Positions 1-5,547 are shown, counted from the stretch's first letter. The stretch is DNA of 6,419 bases from Nitrososphaerota archaeon (GCA_027886865.1 JAPCJR010000038.1:1-6419); one strand, 5' to 3'. The notes: generated from the sequence alone by a model not told the origin. Program-made: numbers and translations.

Positions 1-1
1 G

Positions 2-109
2 CGGGCCCGACGGGAATCGAACCCGTTTGGGGGTTTGACCTGACCCTCGGGTTAAAAGCCCGATGCTCTACCTGATTTCTCTCCCGTTAGGGAACTAAGC
101 TACGGGCCC
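2..109 (-). tRNA. tRNA-Lys(TTT) with two non-canonical insertions (probable introns)
   Basis: Read on the minus strand, a full cloverleaf can be drawn. The acceptor GGGCCCG (109-103) pairs with CGGGCCC (9-3), with discriminator G at 2. The D stem is GCTT/GAGC (100-97 with 68-65). The anticodon stem TCGGG/CCCGA (63-59 with 51-47) holds loop CTTTTAA with anticodon TTT at 56-54. The T stem ACGGG/CCCGT (26-22 with 14-10) holds loop TTCGATT. The total of 108 nt is about 33 nt too long. The D loop is 28 nt (96-69) instead of about 9-10, and 15 extra nt (about 41-27) separate the 5-nt variable loop GGGTC from the T stem. Both are best read as introns at non-canonical sites, a known archaeal feature. 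Exact splice sites are uncertain because flanking bases repeat. A long variable arm is not expected for Lys. The 3' CCA would lie at or beyond the window edge. Confidence 0.9.
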
Positions 110-135
110 GCCAAGTGAGTCGGTCAGTGGGCCCG

Positions 136-143
136 TTTTATTA
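136..143 (-). promoter_or_regulatory. Putative TATA box for tRNA-Lys
   Basis: On the minus strand this A/T stretch reads TAATAAAA in a GC-rich surround. Its centre is about 30 bases upstream of the tRNA 5' end at 109, which fits an archaeal TATA box with transcription starting a few bases before the mature tRNA. It lies in the 41-bp gap after the antiporter stop codon (151-153), so the tRNA probably has its own promoter. This is inferred from spacing and composition only. Confidence 0.6.
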
Positions 144-150
144 CATTCGG

Positions 151-1311
151 TCAATCCGGCTGGAGGTCGGATGAGGCCTTCCTGCCGAGAAGAATCGGCA
201 CTACCAGCGAGATTATCAGCGTAGCCAGAACTATCAATGAATAGGCGACTGCGTCGATCGCACCGCTGCTTAGGGCGACCGAGGCTATGACGATGCCCAC
301 TGCTCCTCGTCCTCCGAGGGTTACCGCGATCCGTCGAGCTCCGCCTTGTTCCTTCACCTTCAGGATTCGCTTTGCTGCGTAGTAGGTGAGAAGAATAGAG
401 AGAAGAAGGGTAGCCGCAGCAATCAGTCCGAGGCGTGGCAGGAGAGAATAGCTCGAGGCCTGCAGGTCCGACTCGAGGCCAGCGAGCCCGAAAAATAGAG
501 GGATGAAGAAGGCCCTGTTCATTCTGGCAAAAGTCATCGACACTTCCTGGAAGGGTTTCCTCCCTATCAACCCGTCATGCACTATGAGTCCTGCGAAGAA
601 CGCCCCGATGATATAGCTAAGACCGATTGCCTGAAAGATTGCGGCCATGAAAAGGCCCACGAGTATCAGCACCGCGTATGGTGTGTCCTCGCCTCTCAGC
701 AGGCGACCTGTCTTCTCCACCGTCCGCCTGAAAGCCTTAGGCTGACGGTTCAGCACTACGTCCACCGCGGCAAAAGCCGCGACAAGGATCGCAGTGTAGG
801 CGATCACCGATATCGTGTTGAAGACGGGCGTGGAGACCGCTACCAGGAGGACGAACGCGACTATGTCCGTGATGGCCACTGTCGAAAGGATTATCCTCCC
901 GCTCTCCTTCTCGAGCAGTTTGTACTGCGTGACCAGTACAGAGATTATCGATATTGACGGGACAGCGATGGCGAGGGCTATGACGAGGTCGGAGGCGGCC
1001 CCAAATGGGAGCAGTAAGATCGTCAGCGAGAAGACCGCCAGCATGGGCAGAAGGAAGGAGCTCCCGGTCAGGAGCAGCCCGTGGCGAATGTGCTGCTTCA
1101 CGGTATCAGTACTCATCTGGAAGCCGATGAGGAATATGATGAAGAAAAGCGAGATTGAGGAGATAGCCTGGACCTGGTCGTTGGTCGAGACTACGCCGAG
1201 GACGGTCGGTCCGAGCAGGATCCCACTCAGAAGTTGACCTGCGACCGAGGGGAGCCTGAGTTGCTCGAAGACCTCTCCAGTCAGCACTGCGGCGGCGAGC
1301 ACTATGAGCAC
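151..1311 (-). CDS. Na+(K+)/H+ antiporter, CPA superfamily (PF00999-like membrane protein)
   Basis: This is a 386-residue polytopic membrane protein with about 11-12 hydrophobic segments and no cytoplasmic RCK/TrkA-N or Usp domain. It therefore looks like a minimal transporter core that exchanges a monovalent cation for protons across the cytoplasmic membrane. Family marks visible include the first-helix region with GQLLSGILLGP (25-35), the TM5 ion-site motif AITDI (146-150), FFIPLFFGLAG (268-278), and GGRGAVGI (333-340) near the C-terminus. The ion-site pair is Thr148-Asp149, where electrogenic CPA2 members such as NapA carry Asp-Asp; Asn-Asp is usual in CPA1. The transported ion and stoichiometry are therefore open. 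The only canonical start is GTG at 1311, which begins directly inside the first hydrophobic helix. In-frame codons continue upstream to a stop at 1342-1344, and a strong GGAGG at 1350-1346 points to a start near 1338-1332, where only ACA and ACG codons exist. The true protein may be 7-9 residues longer. Confidence 0.85.
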   Translation of the reverse strand: MLIVLAAAVLTGEVFEQLRLPSVAGQLLSGILLGPTVLGVVSTNDQVQAISSISLFFIIFLIGFQMSTDTVKQHIRHGLLLTGSSFLLPMLAVFSLTILLLPFGAASDLVIALAIAVPSISIISVLVTQYKLLEKESGRIILSTVAITDIVAFVLLVAVSTPVFNTISVIAYTAILVAAFAAVDVVLNRQPKAFRRTVEKTGRLLRGEDTPYAVLILVGLFMAAIFQAIGLSYIIGAFFAGLIVHDGLIGRKPFQEVSMTFARMNRAFFIPLFFGLAGLESDLQASSYSLLPRLGLIAAATLLLSILLTYYAAKRILKVKEQGGARRIAVTLGGRGAVGIVIASVALSSGAIDAVAYSLIVLATLIISLVVPILLGRKASSDLQPD

Positions 1312-1345
1312 CTGTATGATTATCTCGTACGTCGTTGTTCTCTAT

Positions 1346-1350
1346 CCTCC
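1346..1350 (-). promoter_or_regulatory. Shine-Dalgarno-like GGAGG upstream of the antiporter
   Basis: On the minus strand GGAGG sits 7 nt before an in-frame ACA and 10 or 13 nt before two in-frame ACG codons, but 34 nt before the first canonical start (GTG at 1311). It lies just downstream of the transcription start predicted from the shared TATA box (about 1359). The mismatch between this site and the nearest standard start codon is the reason the antiporter N-terminus is uncertain. Confidence 0.5.
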
Positions 1351-1381
1351 GGCGGCGTCCAACCAGCGTAATGCAGTTTGA

Positions 1382-1389
1382 TTTTTAAA
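1382..1389. promoter_or_regulatory. Putative bidirectional TATA box (TopoIB / antiporter)
   Basis: TTTTTAAA contains the palindrome TTTAAA (1384-1389, centre about 1386.5) in the 101-bp divergent spacer. On the plus strand, 26-27 bases downstream falls exactly on the TopoIB ATG at 1413, which implies a leaderless mRNA. On the minus strand the same distance gives a start near 1359, just before the GGAGG that precedes the antiporter. No other good A/T box was seen in this spacer, so one element may serve both genes. The dual role is inferred. Confidence 0.6.
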
Positions 1390-1412
1390 CATCCCATTTC
1401 CGATTGCGCTGG

Positions 1413-2966
1413 ATGCCTGTCTGGAAGACCCTCCGCCACAGCGGCGTCGCATTCCCTCCGGAGCATTCGCACACCGGATTGACGATCACTGTCAAAGGTG
1501 AGGCTGTGTCGCTCTCGCCCCTCGCAGACGAGATGGCCTACCAGTTCGCGAAGAAGAAGGATACGCCCTACGTCAAGGACCCGGTGTTCGTGGAGAACTT
1601 CATGAAGTATTTCTCGGAGGAACTCCCGCAGAGCCTGAAGGGGGCAAAGTTCTCGGAGGTCGACTTCTCAAAGTTCTACCGACTCGTCGATCAGGAGAAG
1701 CGTGAGAAGGAATCAACGAGCAAGGACGAGAAGAAGCGCCTGGCCGCGTCGCGGAAGGAGCAGCGAGAGGCGATGAAGGCCAAGTACGGTAAGGCACTGA
1801 TAGACGAAAAAGAGGTCGACATAGCAAACTGGCTCGTCGAACCGCCGGGGCTATTCATGGGAAGGGGTGAGCATCCGCTCAGGGGCAGCTGGAAACCCCG
1901 CGTCAACCGGAAGGACGTCACACTGAATCTCGACGACTCTGCGCCAGTCCCCGAAGGAGACTGGGCGGAAGTGGTGCACGACAGGGAATCGATCTGGATG
2001 GCCCGCTGGATAGACAAGCTCACTGGGAAGGAGAAATATGTCTGGCCCCATGAAAGCTCTGCCATCCAGCAGTCTAGGAACAAGGAGAAGTATGACAAGG
2101 CCGATTTGAGTGAAACCAAACTTAGGAGCCTACGCGACAAGATTCGCAAGGGGATGTCCTCTAAGGATCTCAAAGTTCGGAAGATTGCCACGGTCGCCTA
2201 TCTGATAGACAAGCTCGGCATGAGGGTCGGTGACGAGAAGGACGAGGACGAGGCCGACACCGTGGGGGCGACTACCCTGAGAGTCGAGCACGTCAAGGTC
2301 TTCCAGGACAGGGTAGAGTTCGACTTCCTCGGTAAGGACTCCGTCAGGTGGGTCAAGACCATACCGGAAGCGGAACCCGTCCTCCTCGAGAACCTGAGGC
2401 GATTCACGAAGGGCAAGAAGCCGGAGGAAGAGATATTCGACGTCGTGACCTCCAGCATGGTGAACCGCTTCCTTTCAGGGATAGTTCCGGACCTGACGGC
2501 GAAGGTTTTCCGGACCTACCATGCCAGCAAGCAGGCCGAGGCTTCCCTCCTGGCGAAGGACATGCGCCAGGCGGACGAGTTGGAGAAGCTGTACTTCGCG
2601 AAAGAGGCCAACCTCAGGGCCGCCGAGTTCTGCAACCACAAGCGCACGCCGCCGAAGAACTGGGACGAGTCGCTGAAGAAGAAGGAGGAGAAGCTGGCCG
2701 AGTACAAGGCGAAGGGGAAGGAGGGTATGTTCAAGAAGATGGAGATGAATGTCGAGTTCACGAAGAAGACGAAGGATTACAACCTGAACACCTCGCTCAA
2801 GAACTACATCGATCCCCGCATCTACAAGTCGTGGTGCGACCACGTCGGCTTTGACTGGGACAAGCTCTACACTTCGTCGCTTCAGAAGAAGTTCTCCTGG
2901 GTGGCAAAGTCGAAGAAGCCCTGGGTACAGCAGGAACAGGCCGCCCCGGCTGCACCGCAAGGCTAG
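1413..2966 (+). CDS. top1B: DNA topoisomerase IB (eukaryote-type)
   Basis: This enzyme of 517 residues nicks one DNA strand through a 3'-phosphotyrosine, lets the duplex swivel, and reseals it, relaxing positive and negative supercoils. The N-terminal core aligns by eye with the eukaryotic Top1 core (WKTLRHSG, then EPPGLFMGRGEHP at about 143-155). The catalytic set is complete, numbered from the ATG at 1413: Arg271 in LGMRVGDEKDEDEADTVG, Lys308 in FLGKDSVRW, Arg367 in AKVFRTYHASK, His409 in FCNHKRTPPK, and the nucleophile Tyr465 in SLKNYIDPR. A Lys/Glu-rich linker (about 420-455) precedes the Tyr domain, as in eukaryotic Top1, but the long charged eukaryotic N-terminal tail is absent. A TTG at 1404 would add three residues; I prefer the ATG at 1413 because the TATA box lies 26-27 bases before it. 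Among archaea this enzyme is a marker of Thaumarchaeota and close relatives. Its 3' end overlaps endonuclease IV on the other strand. Confidence 0.97.
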   Translation: MPVWKTLRHSGVAFPPEHSHTGLTITVKGEAVSLSPLADEMAYQFAKKKDTPYVKDPVFVENFMKYFSEELPQSLKGAKFSEVDFSKFYRLVDQEKREKESTSKDEKKRLAASRKEQREAMKAKYGKALIDEKEVDIANWLVEPPGLFMGRGEHPLRGSWKPRVNRKDVTLNLDDSAPVPEGDWAEVVHDRESIWMARWIDKLTGKEKYVWPHESSAIQQSRNKEKYDKADLSETKLRSLRDKIRKGMSSKDLKVRKIATVAYLIDKLGMRVGDEKDEDEADTVGATTLRVEHVKVFQDRVEFDFLGKDSVRWVKTIPEAEPVLLENLRRFTKGKKPEEEIFDVVTSSMVNRFLSGIVPDLTAKVFRTYHASKQAEASLLAKDMRQADELEKLYFAKEANLRAAEFCNHKRTPPKNWDESLKKKEEKLAEYKAKGKEGMFKKMEMNVEFTKKTKDYNLNTSLKNYIDPRIYKSWCDHVGFDWDKLYTSSLQKKFSWVAKSKKPWVQQEQAAPAAPQG

Positions 2967-3814
2967 CCTGTTATCAGACCTCTCACGAAGGTAAGCTCGT
3001 CAGCGTCGCTCCTCTGATCATCCTGCGGCACCTCCATCAGCAGTGGGAGGCTCGAGATGTGCCCGTGGCCGAGGAATGCCCTGAAGCCGTCCACCCCGAT
3101 CTTGCCCATGCCGACGTGGTCGTGCCTGTCCAGATTTCCTCCAAGCGGTCCCTTCGAGTCGTTGAGATGGACCACCTTGATGTTCTTCAGTCCGACCGCC
3201 GAATCGAAGAAGTCAAGCGTGGTCTCGACCCCGGCCTTGTTGGAGAGGTCGAACCCGGCAGCGAAGGCGTGGCAGGTGTCAAAGCAGACCCCTACCCTGT
3301 CCTTCTGGTTCACACCATCCAGTATCAACCTGAGCTCCTCAAACCTGGCGCCGACGGAGTTCTTCTGTCCCGCCATGTTCTCTATGAGAATTGTGGTATT
3401 GTTGGGGTTGGCGTCAAGTGCCTCGTTGCAAGCCTCGGCGACGTTCCTAACCCCGACCATGGAGCCCTTCCCGGCGTGGGAGCCGATGTGCGCGACCACG
3501 TAGTCGACGCCCAGCTTCCCACACCTAGAAACTTCCTCCCTAAGCGACGCCCTGCTCTTCTTCACGAGGAGCTTCTCGGATGCAGCGAGGTTCGGCAAGT
3601 ATGGCATATGGACAATTACATTCTTGAACCGTGCCCTCTTCCTCTTCTCGGCGAAGACGGCCGCCTCCATCTCGTCCAGGGGCTTGAAGTTCCATCCTCG
3701 CGGATTGCGCGTGAAGATCTGGAAGGTAGTACATCCGGCCTCGAGAGCCCTGTCCACCGACATGTCGATGGAACCTGAGATAGAGATGTGGAAGCCGATC
3801 TGAGGCTCTTTCAC
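2963..3814 (-). CDS. nfo: Endonuclease IV (AP endonuclease, Nfo family)
   Basis: This 283-residue TIM-barrel enzyme is close to E. coli Nfo in length. It cuts the backbone 5' to abasic sites and trims blocked 3' ends in base excision repair. All nine trinuclear-zinc ligands of E. coli Nfo are present, at identical residue numbers: His69 (VIVHMPYLPNLA), His109 (VVAHIGSHAG), Glu145 (ILIENMAG), Asp179 and His182 (CFDTCHAFAAGFD), His216 (VVHLNDSKGP), Asp229 and His231 (NLDRHDHVGMGKIG) and Glu261 (LLMEVPQ). The start is GTG at 3814, directly before KEPQIGFHISISGS, the usual Nfo N-terminus. A TTTAA box centred about 26 bases upstream suggests a leaderless mRNA. The gene is downstream of, and on the same strand as, the membrane-anchored basic protein but probably has its own promoter. 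Its stop codon overlaps the TopoIB stop. Confidence 0.97.
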   Translation of the reverse strand: MKEPQIGFHISISGSIDMSVDRALEAGCTTFQIFTRNPRGWNFKPLDEMEAAVFAEKRKRARFKNVIVHMPYLPNLAASEKLLVKKSRASLREEVSRCGKLGVDYVVAHIGSHAGKGSMVGVRNVAEACNEALDANPNNTTILIENMAGQKNSVGARFEELRLILDGVNQKDRVGVCFDTCHAFAAGFDLSNKAGVETTLDFFDSAVGLKNIKVVHLNDSKGPLGGNLDRHDHVGMGKIGVDGFRAFLGHGHISSLPLLMEVPQDDQRSDADELTFVRGLITG

Positions 3815-3837
3815 GGGCGAAATAGATAGGACGTGGG

Positions 3838-3842
3838 TTTAA
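3838..3842 (-). promoter_or_regulatory. Putative TATA box for endonuclease IV
   Basis: On the minus strand CCTTAAACCC holds a TTAAA core centred at 3840, 26 bases upstream of the GTG start at 3814. That distance matches a leaderless archaeal promoter. The spacer to the upstream gene's stop (3875) is only 60 bp. Identified by position and A/T content only. Confidence 0.6.
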
Positions 3843-3874
3843 GGCTCTGCCGCCTCTCGCCCACTGCTTCTGGC

Positions 3875-4336
3875 CTACGCCTGGCTCTTGGTCTTCCGTG
3901 CCCTTGGCTTGGCCCGACTTCCGGTCGTGCTCTTCCTCTTCGTCGTCCTGTGCGACCTCGTCGAACTGCGGGATGTTGTCGCCGGGCTCTCAGCAATCGG
4001 TGCTGGGGCCACAGCTGAGACGTCGATTCCTGAAGTTGACGAGATGGGAACTGCCTCGCTGGGTACTGCCGGGGCAATCTCGGCTACGACCGGCGCTACC
4101 TCTACCACGCTCTGTGACTCAGAGGCGATGGAGGTCTCGACGACCGGTGCCTTGAAGGCCGTTACCTGCGGCATCGGCGCAGCCTTCACCGGAGCGGCAT
4201 TCCCGAATGACCCAATAGCTGAACCGTGAGCCATTGAGACGGATACGGACCTGCCTCTGGGTTTGGCGGCGTACACGATGATTGCAGCGCCTACACCTAC
4301 TGCGAAGAGAATGGTGAGCAATTGTTCATACACCAT
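3875..4336 (-). CDS. Single-span membrane protein with Ala/Pro-rich linker and basic tail, unknown function
   Basis: I do not recognise this 153-residue protein. Three zones are visible. Residues about 6-24 (LLTILFAVGVGAAIIVYAA) form one hydrophobic membrane segment followed by KPRGR, so by the positive-inside rule the rest is probably cytoplasmic. Residues about 40-120 are low-complexity, rich in Ala, Pro, Val, Ser and Glu, with loose repeats of the kind APVV/VVEVAPVVAEIAPAVP, and probably disordered. Residues about 122-153 are dense in Lys, Arg, Ser and Thr (for example SHRTTKRKSTTGSRAKPRAR) and resemble histone H1-like tails, suggesting contact with nucleic acid or another polyanion; that is inference. 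The ATG at 4336 has AGGTG about 8-10 bases upstream as a weak ribosome site. It is divergent from the 4503 gene across 166 bp and 60 bp upstream of endonuclease IV. The GC-rich low-complexity sequence opens long shadow frames on both strands, but the membrane span, tail and start support this frame. Confidence 0.75.
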   Translation of the reverse strand: MVYEQLLTILFAVGVGAAIIVYAAKPRGRSVSVSMAHGSAIGSFGNAAPVKAAPMPQVTAFKAPVVETSIASESQSVVEVAPVVAEIAPAVPSEAVPISSTSGIDVSAVAPAPIAESPATTSRSSTRSHRTTKRKSTTGSRAKPRARKTKSQA

Positions 4337-4396
4337 TTCTGTGCACCTGGTTACATCGTATCAACGCCGCATCTTCTAATGGCGAGTCAAAGGTAT

Positions 4397-4423
4397 TGCA
4401 CAAAGCCATCAAAAAGTTGTGCA
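4397..4423. repeat. Perfect 7-bp inverted repeat in divergent promoter spacer
   Basis: TGCACAA (4397-4403) and TTGTGCA (4417-4423) form a perfect inverted repeat with a 13-nt spacer. It lies in the 166-bp region between the divergent genes starting at 4336 (minus) and 4503 (plus), about 40 bases upstream of the plus-strand TATA box. This position suits a dimeric regulator site or a weak hairpin. The centre-to-centre distance of 20 bases is about two helical turns. No regulator is assigned. Confidence 0.45.
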
Positions 4424-4461
4424 GGACCCAACGTGAGAGAATTTTCCCGCGTCAATAACTC

Positions 4462-4468
4462 TTATATC
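4462..4468 (+). promoter_or_regulatory. Putative TATA box for the 4503 gene
   Basis: TTATATC, in the context CTCTTATATCTC, is the best A/T box before this gene. Its centre is about 38 bases upstream of the TTG start, predicting transcription from about 4492 and a leader of roughly 10 bases. No Shine-Dalgarno sequence is visible between this point and the start. Confidence 0.55.
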
Positions 4469-4502
4469 TCATTCCCAGCTAAGCGTACACTCCGGCGCTG
4501 AT

Positions 4503-4892
4503 TTGACTTATCCTCTCGATAAGCTGTGCACGCAGATATTCAAGTTCGATAGGAGGATACGCTACGCGAGCGTCCTCGACGACACAGGAAGGATAATCGC
4601 GGGCGGGATGAGGAAGGGGATAAGCTCGCTAGAACCGATCAGCGAAGACCTCAGGCTGATGGCCAACCTCACCATACAGATAGGGACGGACAAGACGTGG
4701 GACCGCTACTTCGGGAACATCCAGTTCACCTTCGTGAAGCGGGAGAAGGTCAACATGCTCACCTTCAACCTCGGGAAGAATTTCATGCTCGTCTCGACCG
4801 AGCCGGATTTTGAGTTGCAGCAGGCCGCAGGCCTCCGCGACACCGCCATGACGATCTACTCCACCGGCATGTTACCGGAACGGACCAGGTAG
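4503..4892 (+). CDS. Small conserved thaumarchaeal protein of unknown function (DUF6659-like)
   Basis: This 129-residue soluble protein has no membrane span. The stretch RIRYASVLDDTGRIIAGGMR (18-37) resembles the IRFAGV...GGMREG signature I associate with a Thaumarchaeota-specific family of unknown function (DUF6659); that assignment is from memory and not searched. A second conserved-looking part is LGKNFMLVSTEPD (about 90-102). Alternating hydrophobic strands around a glycine hairpin suggest a small alpha/beta sensor or scaffold fold like profilin, roadblock or PAS, which is inference only. The start is TTG at 4503, which gives the family-like N-terminus TYPLDKLC. No in-frame ATG or GTG lies nearby, and the TATA box at 4462-4468 supports a short leader. 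The gene ends three bases before the stop of the opposite-strand small gene, leaving no room for a separate terminator. Confidence 0.8.
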   Translation: MTYPLDKLCTQIFKFDRRIRYASVLDDTGRIIAGGMRKGISSLEPISEDLRLMANLTIQIGTDKTWDRYFGNIQFTFVKREKVNMLTFNLGKNFMLVSTEPDFELQQAAGLRDTAMTIYSTGMLPERTR

Positions 4893-4895
4893 CGA

Positions 4896-5075
4896 CTAGA
4901 CCAGATTCAAATCCGGGAACTTTGCCTGGGGGACGCCTAGTTCCTTCTGAAGCTTTCTTATCCTGCCGGCGTACTCAGCCATGTTCTCCGTTTCGTTCTT
5001 GATCTTCGCAATCTTGTAAGCCTTCCAGGATTTCTTCAGGGCCGCCCAAGTCTGACCCTTCGAGTAAGACGTTAT
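4896..5075 (-). CDS. Small Lys-rich protein (about 59 residues), probable non-canonical start
   Basis: Translating the minus strand gives a clearly protein-like frame ending in TAG at 4898-4896. Visible pieces are TSYSKGQTWAALKKSWKAYK (2-21), then NMAEYAGRIRKLQKELGV (31-48) and AKFPDLNLV (51-59). Codon use matches its neighbours, with third positions mostly G or C. The protein is strongly basic, with about ten Lys, two Trp and likely two amphipathic helices; nucleic-acid or protein binding is possible but unproven. There is no ATG, GTG or TTG between the upstream stop (5114-5112) and the internal ATG at 4982, which would leave only 31 residues and discard half of the coding-like sequence. I place the start at ATA (5075-5073), immediately before ACG TCT TAC. 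ACG at 5072 is the alternative. The gene lies 66 bp after the JAMM gene on the same strand, with its own A/T box. I do not recognise the family. Confidence 0.6.
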   Translation of the reverse strand: MTSYSKGQTWAALKKSWKAYKIAKIKNETENMAEYAGRIRKLQKELGVPQAKFPDLNLV

Positions 5076-5098
5076 TCTGGCACCGGAAAAAGGCCGCC

Positions 5099-5116
5099 TA
5101 TTTTTTTGTATTTAAG
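5099..5116 (-). promoter_or_regulatory. A/T-rich promoter element for the small Lys-rich gene
   Basis: On the minus strand CTTAAATACAAAAAAATA is a sharp A/T island in GC-rich DNA. A TATA box at CTTAAATA (centre about 5112) predicts transcription from about 5085. One at the AAAAAATA end (centre about 5102) predicts a start at about 5075, exactly on the ATA codon. Either reading supports a gene beginning near 5075 and not at the internal ATG at 4982. Confidence 0.5.
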
Positions 5117-5141
5117 ATTGACTGACGCACATCTCTTATTC

Positions 5142-5525
5142 TCATCCGACCTCGAACTGCACCGGGTTCCCCTTCGAGTCGTAAACCTTCAGGCAGCTGA
5201 CGTCGTCATAGGGAAAGCCGGCGATCATCATGATCTTCCCCATCATATGGAGCATGTCCTGATGCGAAGGCACCGCATATCCGGACGGATGGGAGTGTGC
5301 GACCCCGAGGAAGCTCAGGTCGATTGGCAGCAGGTACCAGTTGAAGCCCGAGAACCCCTCGCCGTGCGTTGCTAAGGGCGGGATCGCCACGCTCTCGACC
5401 TTCACCGCCCCTTTCTTGCTGCTGCCTCTGAGCAGGAGTATTCCCTCTCGAGGATGGGCGGCCTTCGAATAAGTGAGCACGCTCTCGACGACCTCGCGGC
5501 TCACCACAACGCTCTTGACGGGCAA
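5142..5525 (-). CDS. JAMM/MPN+ zinc metalloprotease (Mov34/Rpn11-like)
   Basis: This 127-residue single-domain protein contains an intact JAMM zinc site: Glu27 in HPREGILLLRG, His77 and His79 in AHSHPSGY, Ser87 and Asp90 in PSHQD, matching E...HxHP(x6)SxxD. Such enzymes cut isopeptide or C-terminal bonds; archaeal relatives include the HvJAMM1 desampylase, which removes ubiquitin-like SAMP proteins, and the fold is shared with proteasomal Rpn11. It is short and has no extra domain or membrane span, so it could act as a free desampylase-like enzyme; the substrate is unknown. The start is TTG at 5525, with TATAA centred 25 bases upstream, fitting a leaderless mRNA. Open frame continues upstream without ATG or GTG. 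It is divergent from psmA across 122 bp, and the small Lys-rich gene follows on the same strand. A sulfur-carrier or molybdopterin-type JAMM role is also possible. Confidence 0.92.
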   Translation of the reverse strand: MPVKSVVVSREVVESVLTYSKAAHPREGILLLRGSSKKGAVKVESVAIPPLATHGEGFSGFNWYLLPIDLSFLGVAHSHPSGYAVPSHQDMLHMMGKIMMIAGFPYDDVSCLKVYDSKGNPVQFEVG

Positions 5526-5547
5526 GACGAGCTTCGGGCTGCTGCGC

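Noticed and set aside
27..46. Extra bases after the anticodon arm read as a long (type II) variable arm
   Set aside because: Long variable arms belong to Leu and Ser tRNAs in archaea. The anticodon TTT, the acceptor and G73 indicate Lys, and a normal 5-nt variable loop plus an intact T stem remain once 15 nt are removed.
1404..1412. TTG at 1404 as the TopoIB start
   Set aside because: It lies only about 18 bases from the TATA centre, too close for transcription to include it, whereas the ATG at 1413 has the expected spacing.
3059..3778. A 239-codon open frame on the plus strand across endonuclease IV
   Set aside because: It is a shadow of the minus-strand nfo gene, whose nine metal ligands are all in place. 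The plus-strand product has no recognisable motif.
3811..4077. An 88-codon Arg/Pro-rich minus-strand frame overlapping the membrane-anchored basic protein
   Set aside because: Its composition is an artefact of GC-rich low-complexity DNA read in another frame. It overlaps the nfo promoter and has no better start or ribosome site.
5101..5107. T7 run on the plus strand as a terminator of the 4503 gene
   Set aside because: It is more than 200 bp past that gene's stop, with an opposite-strand gene between, and the same A/T island is better explained as the minus-strand promoter.
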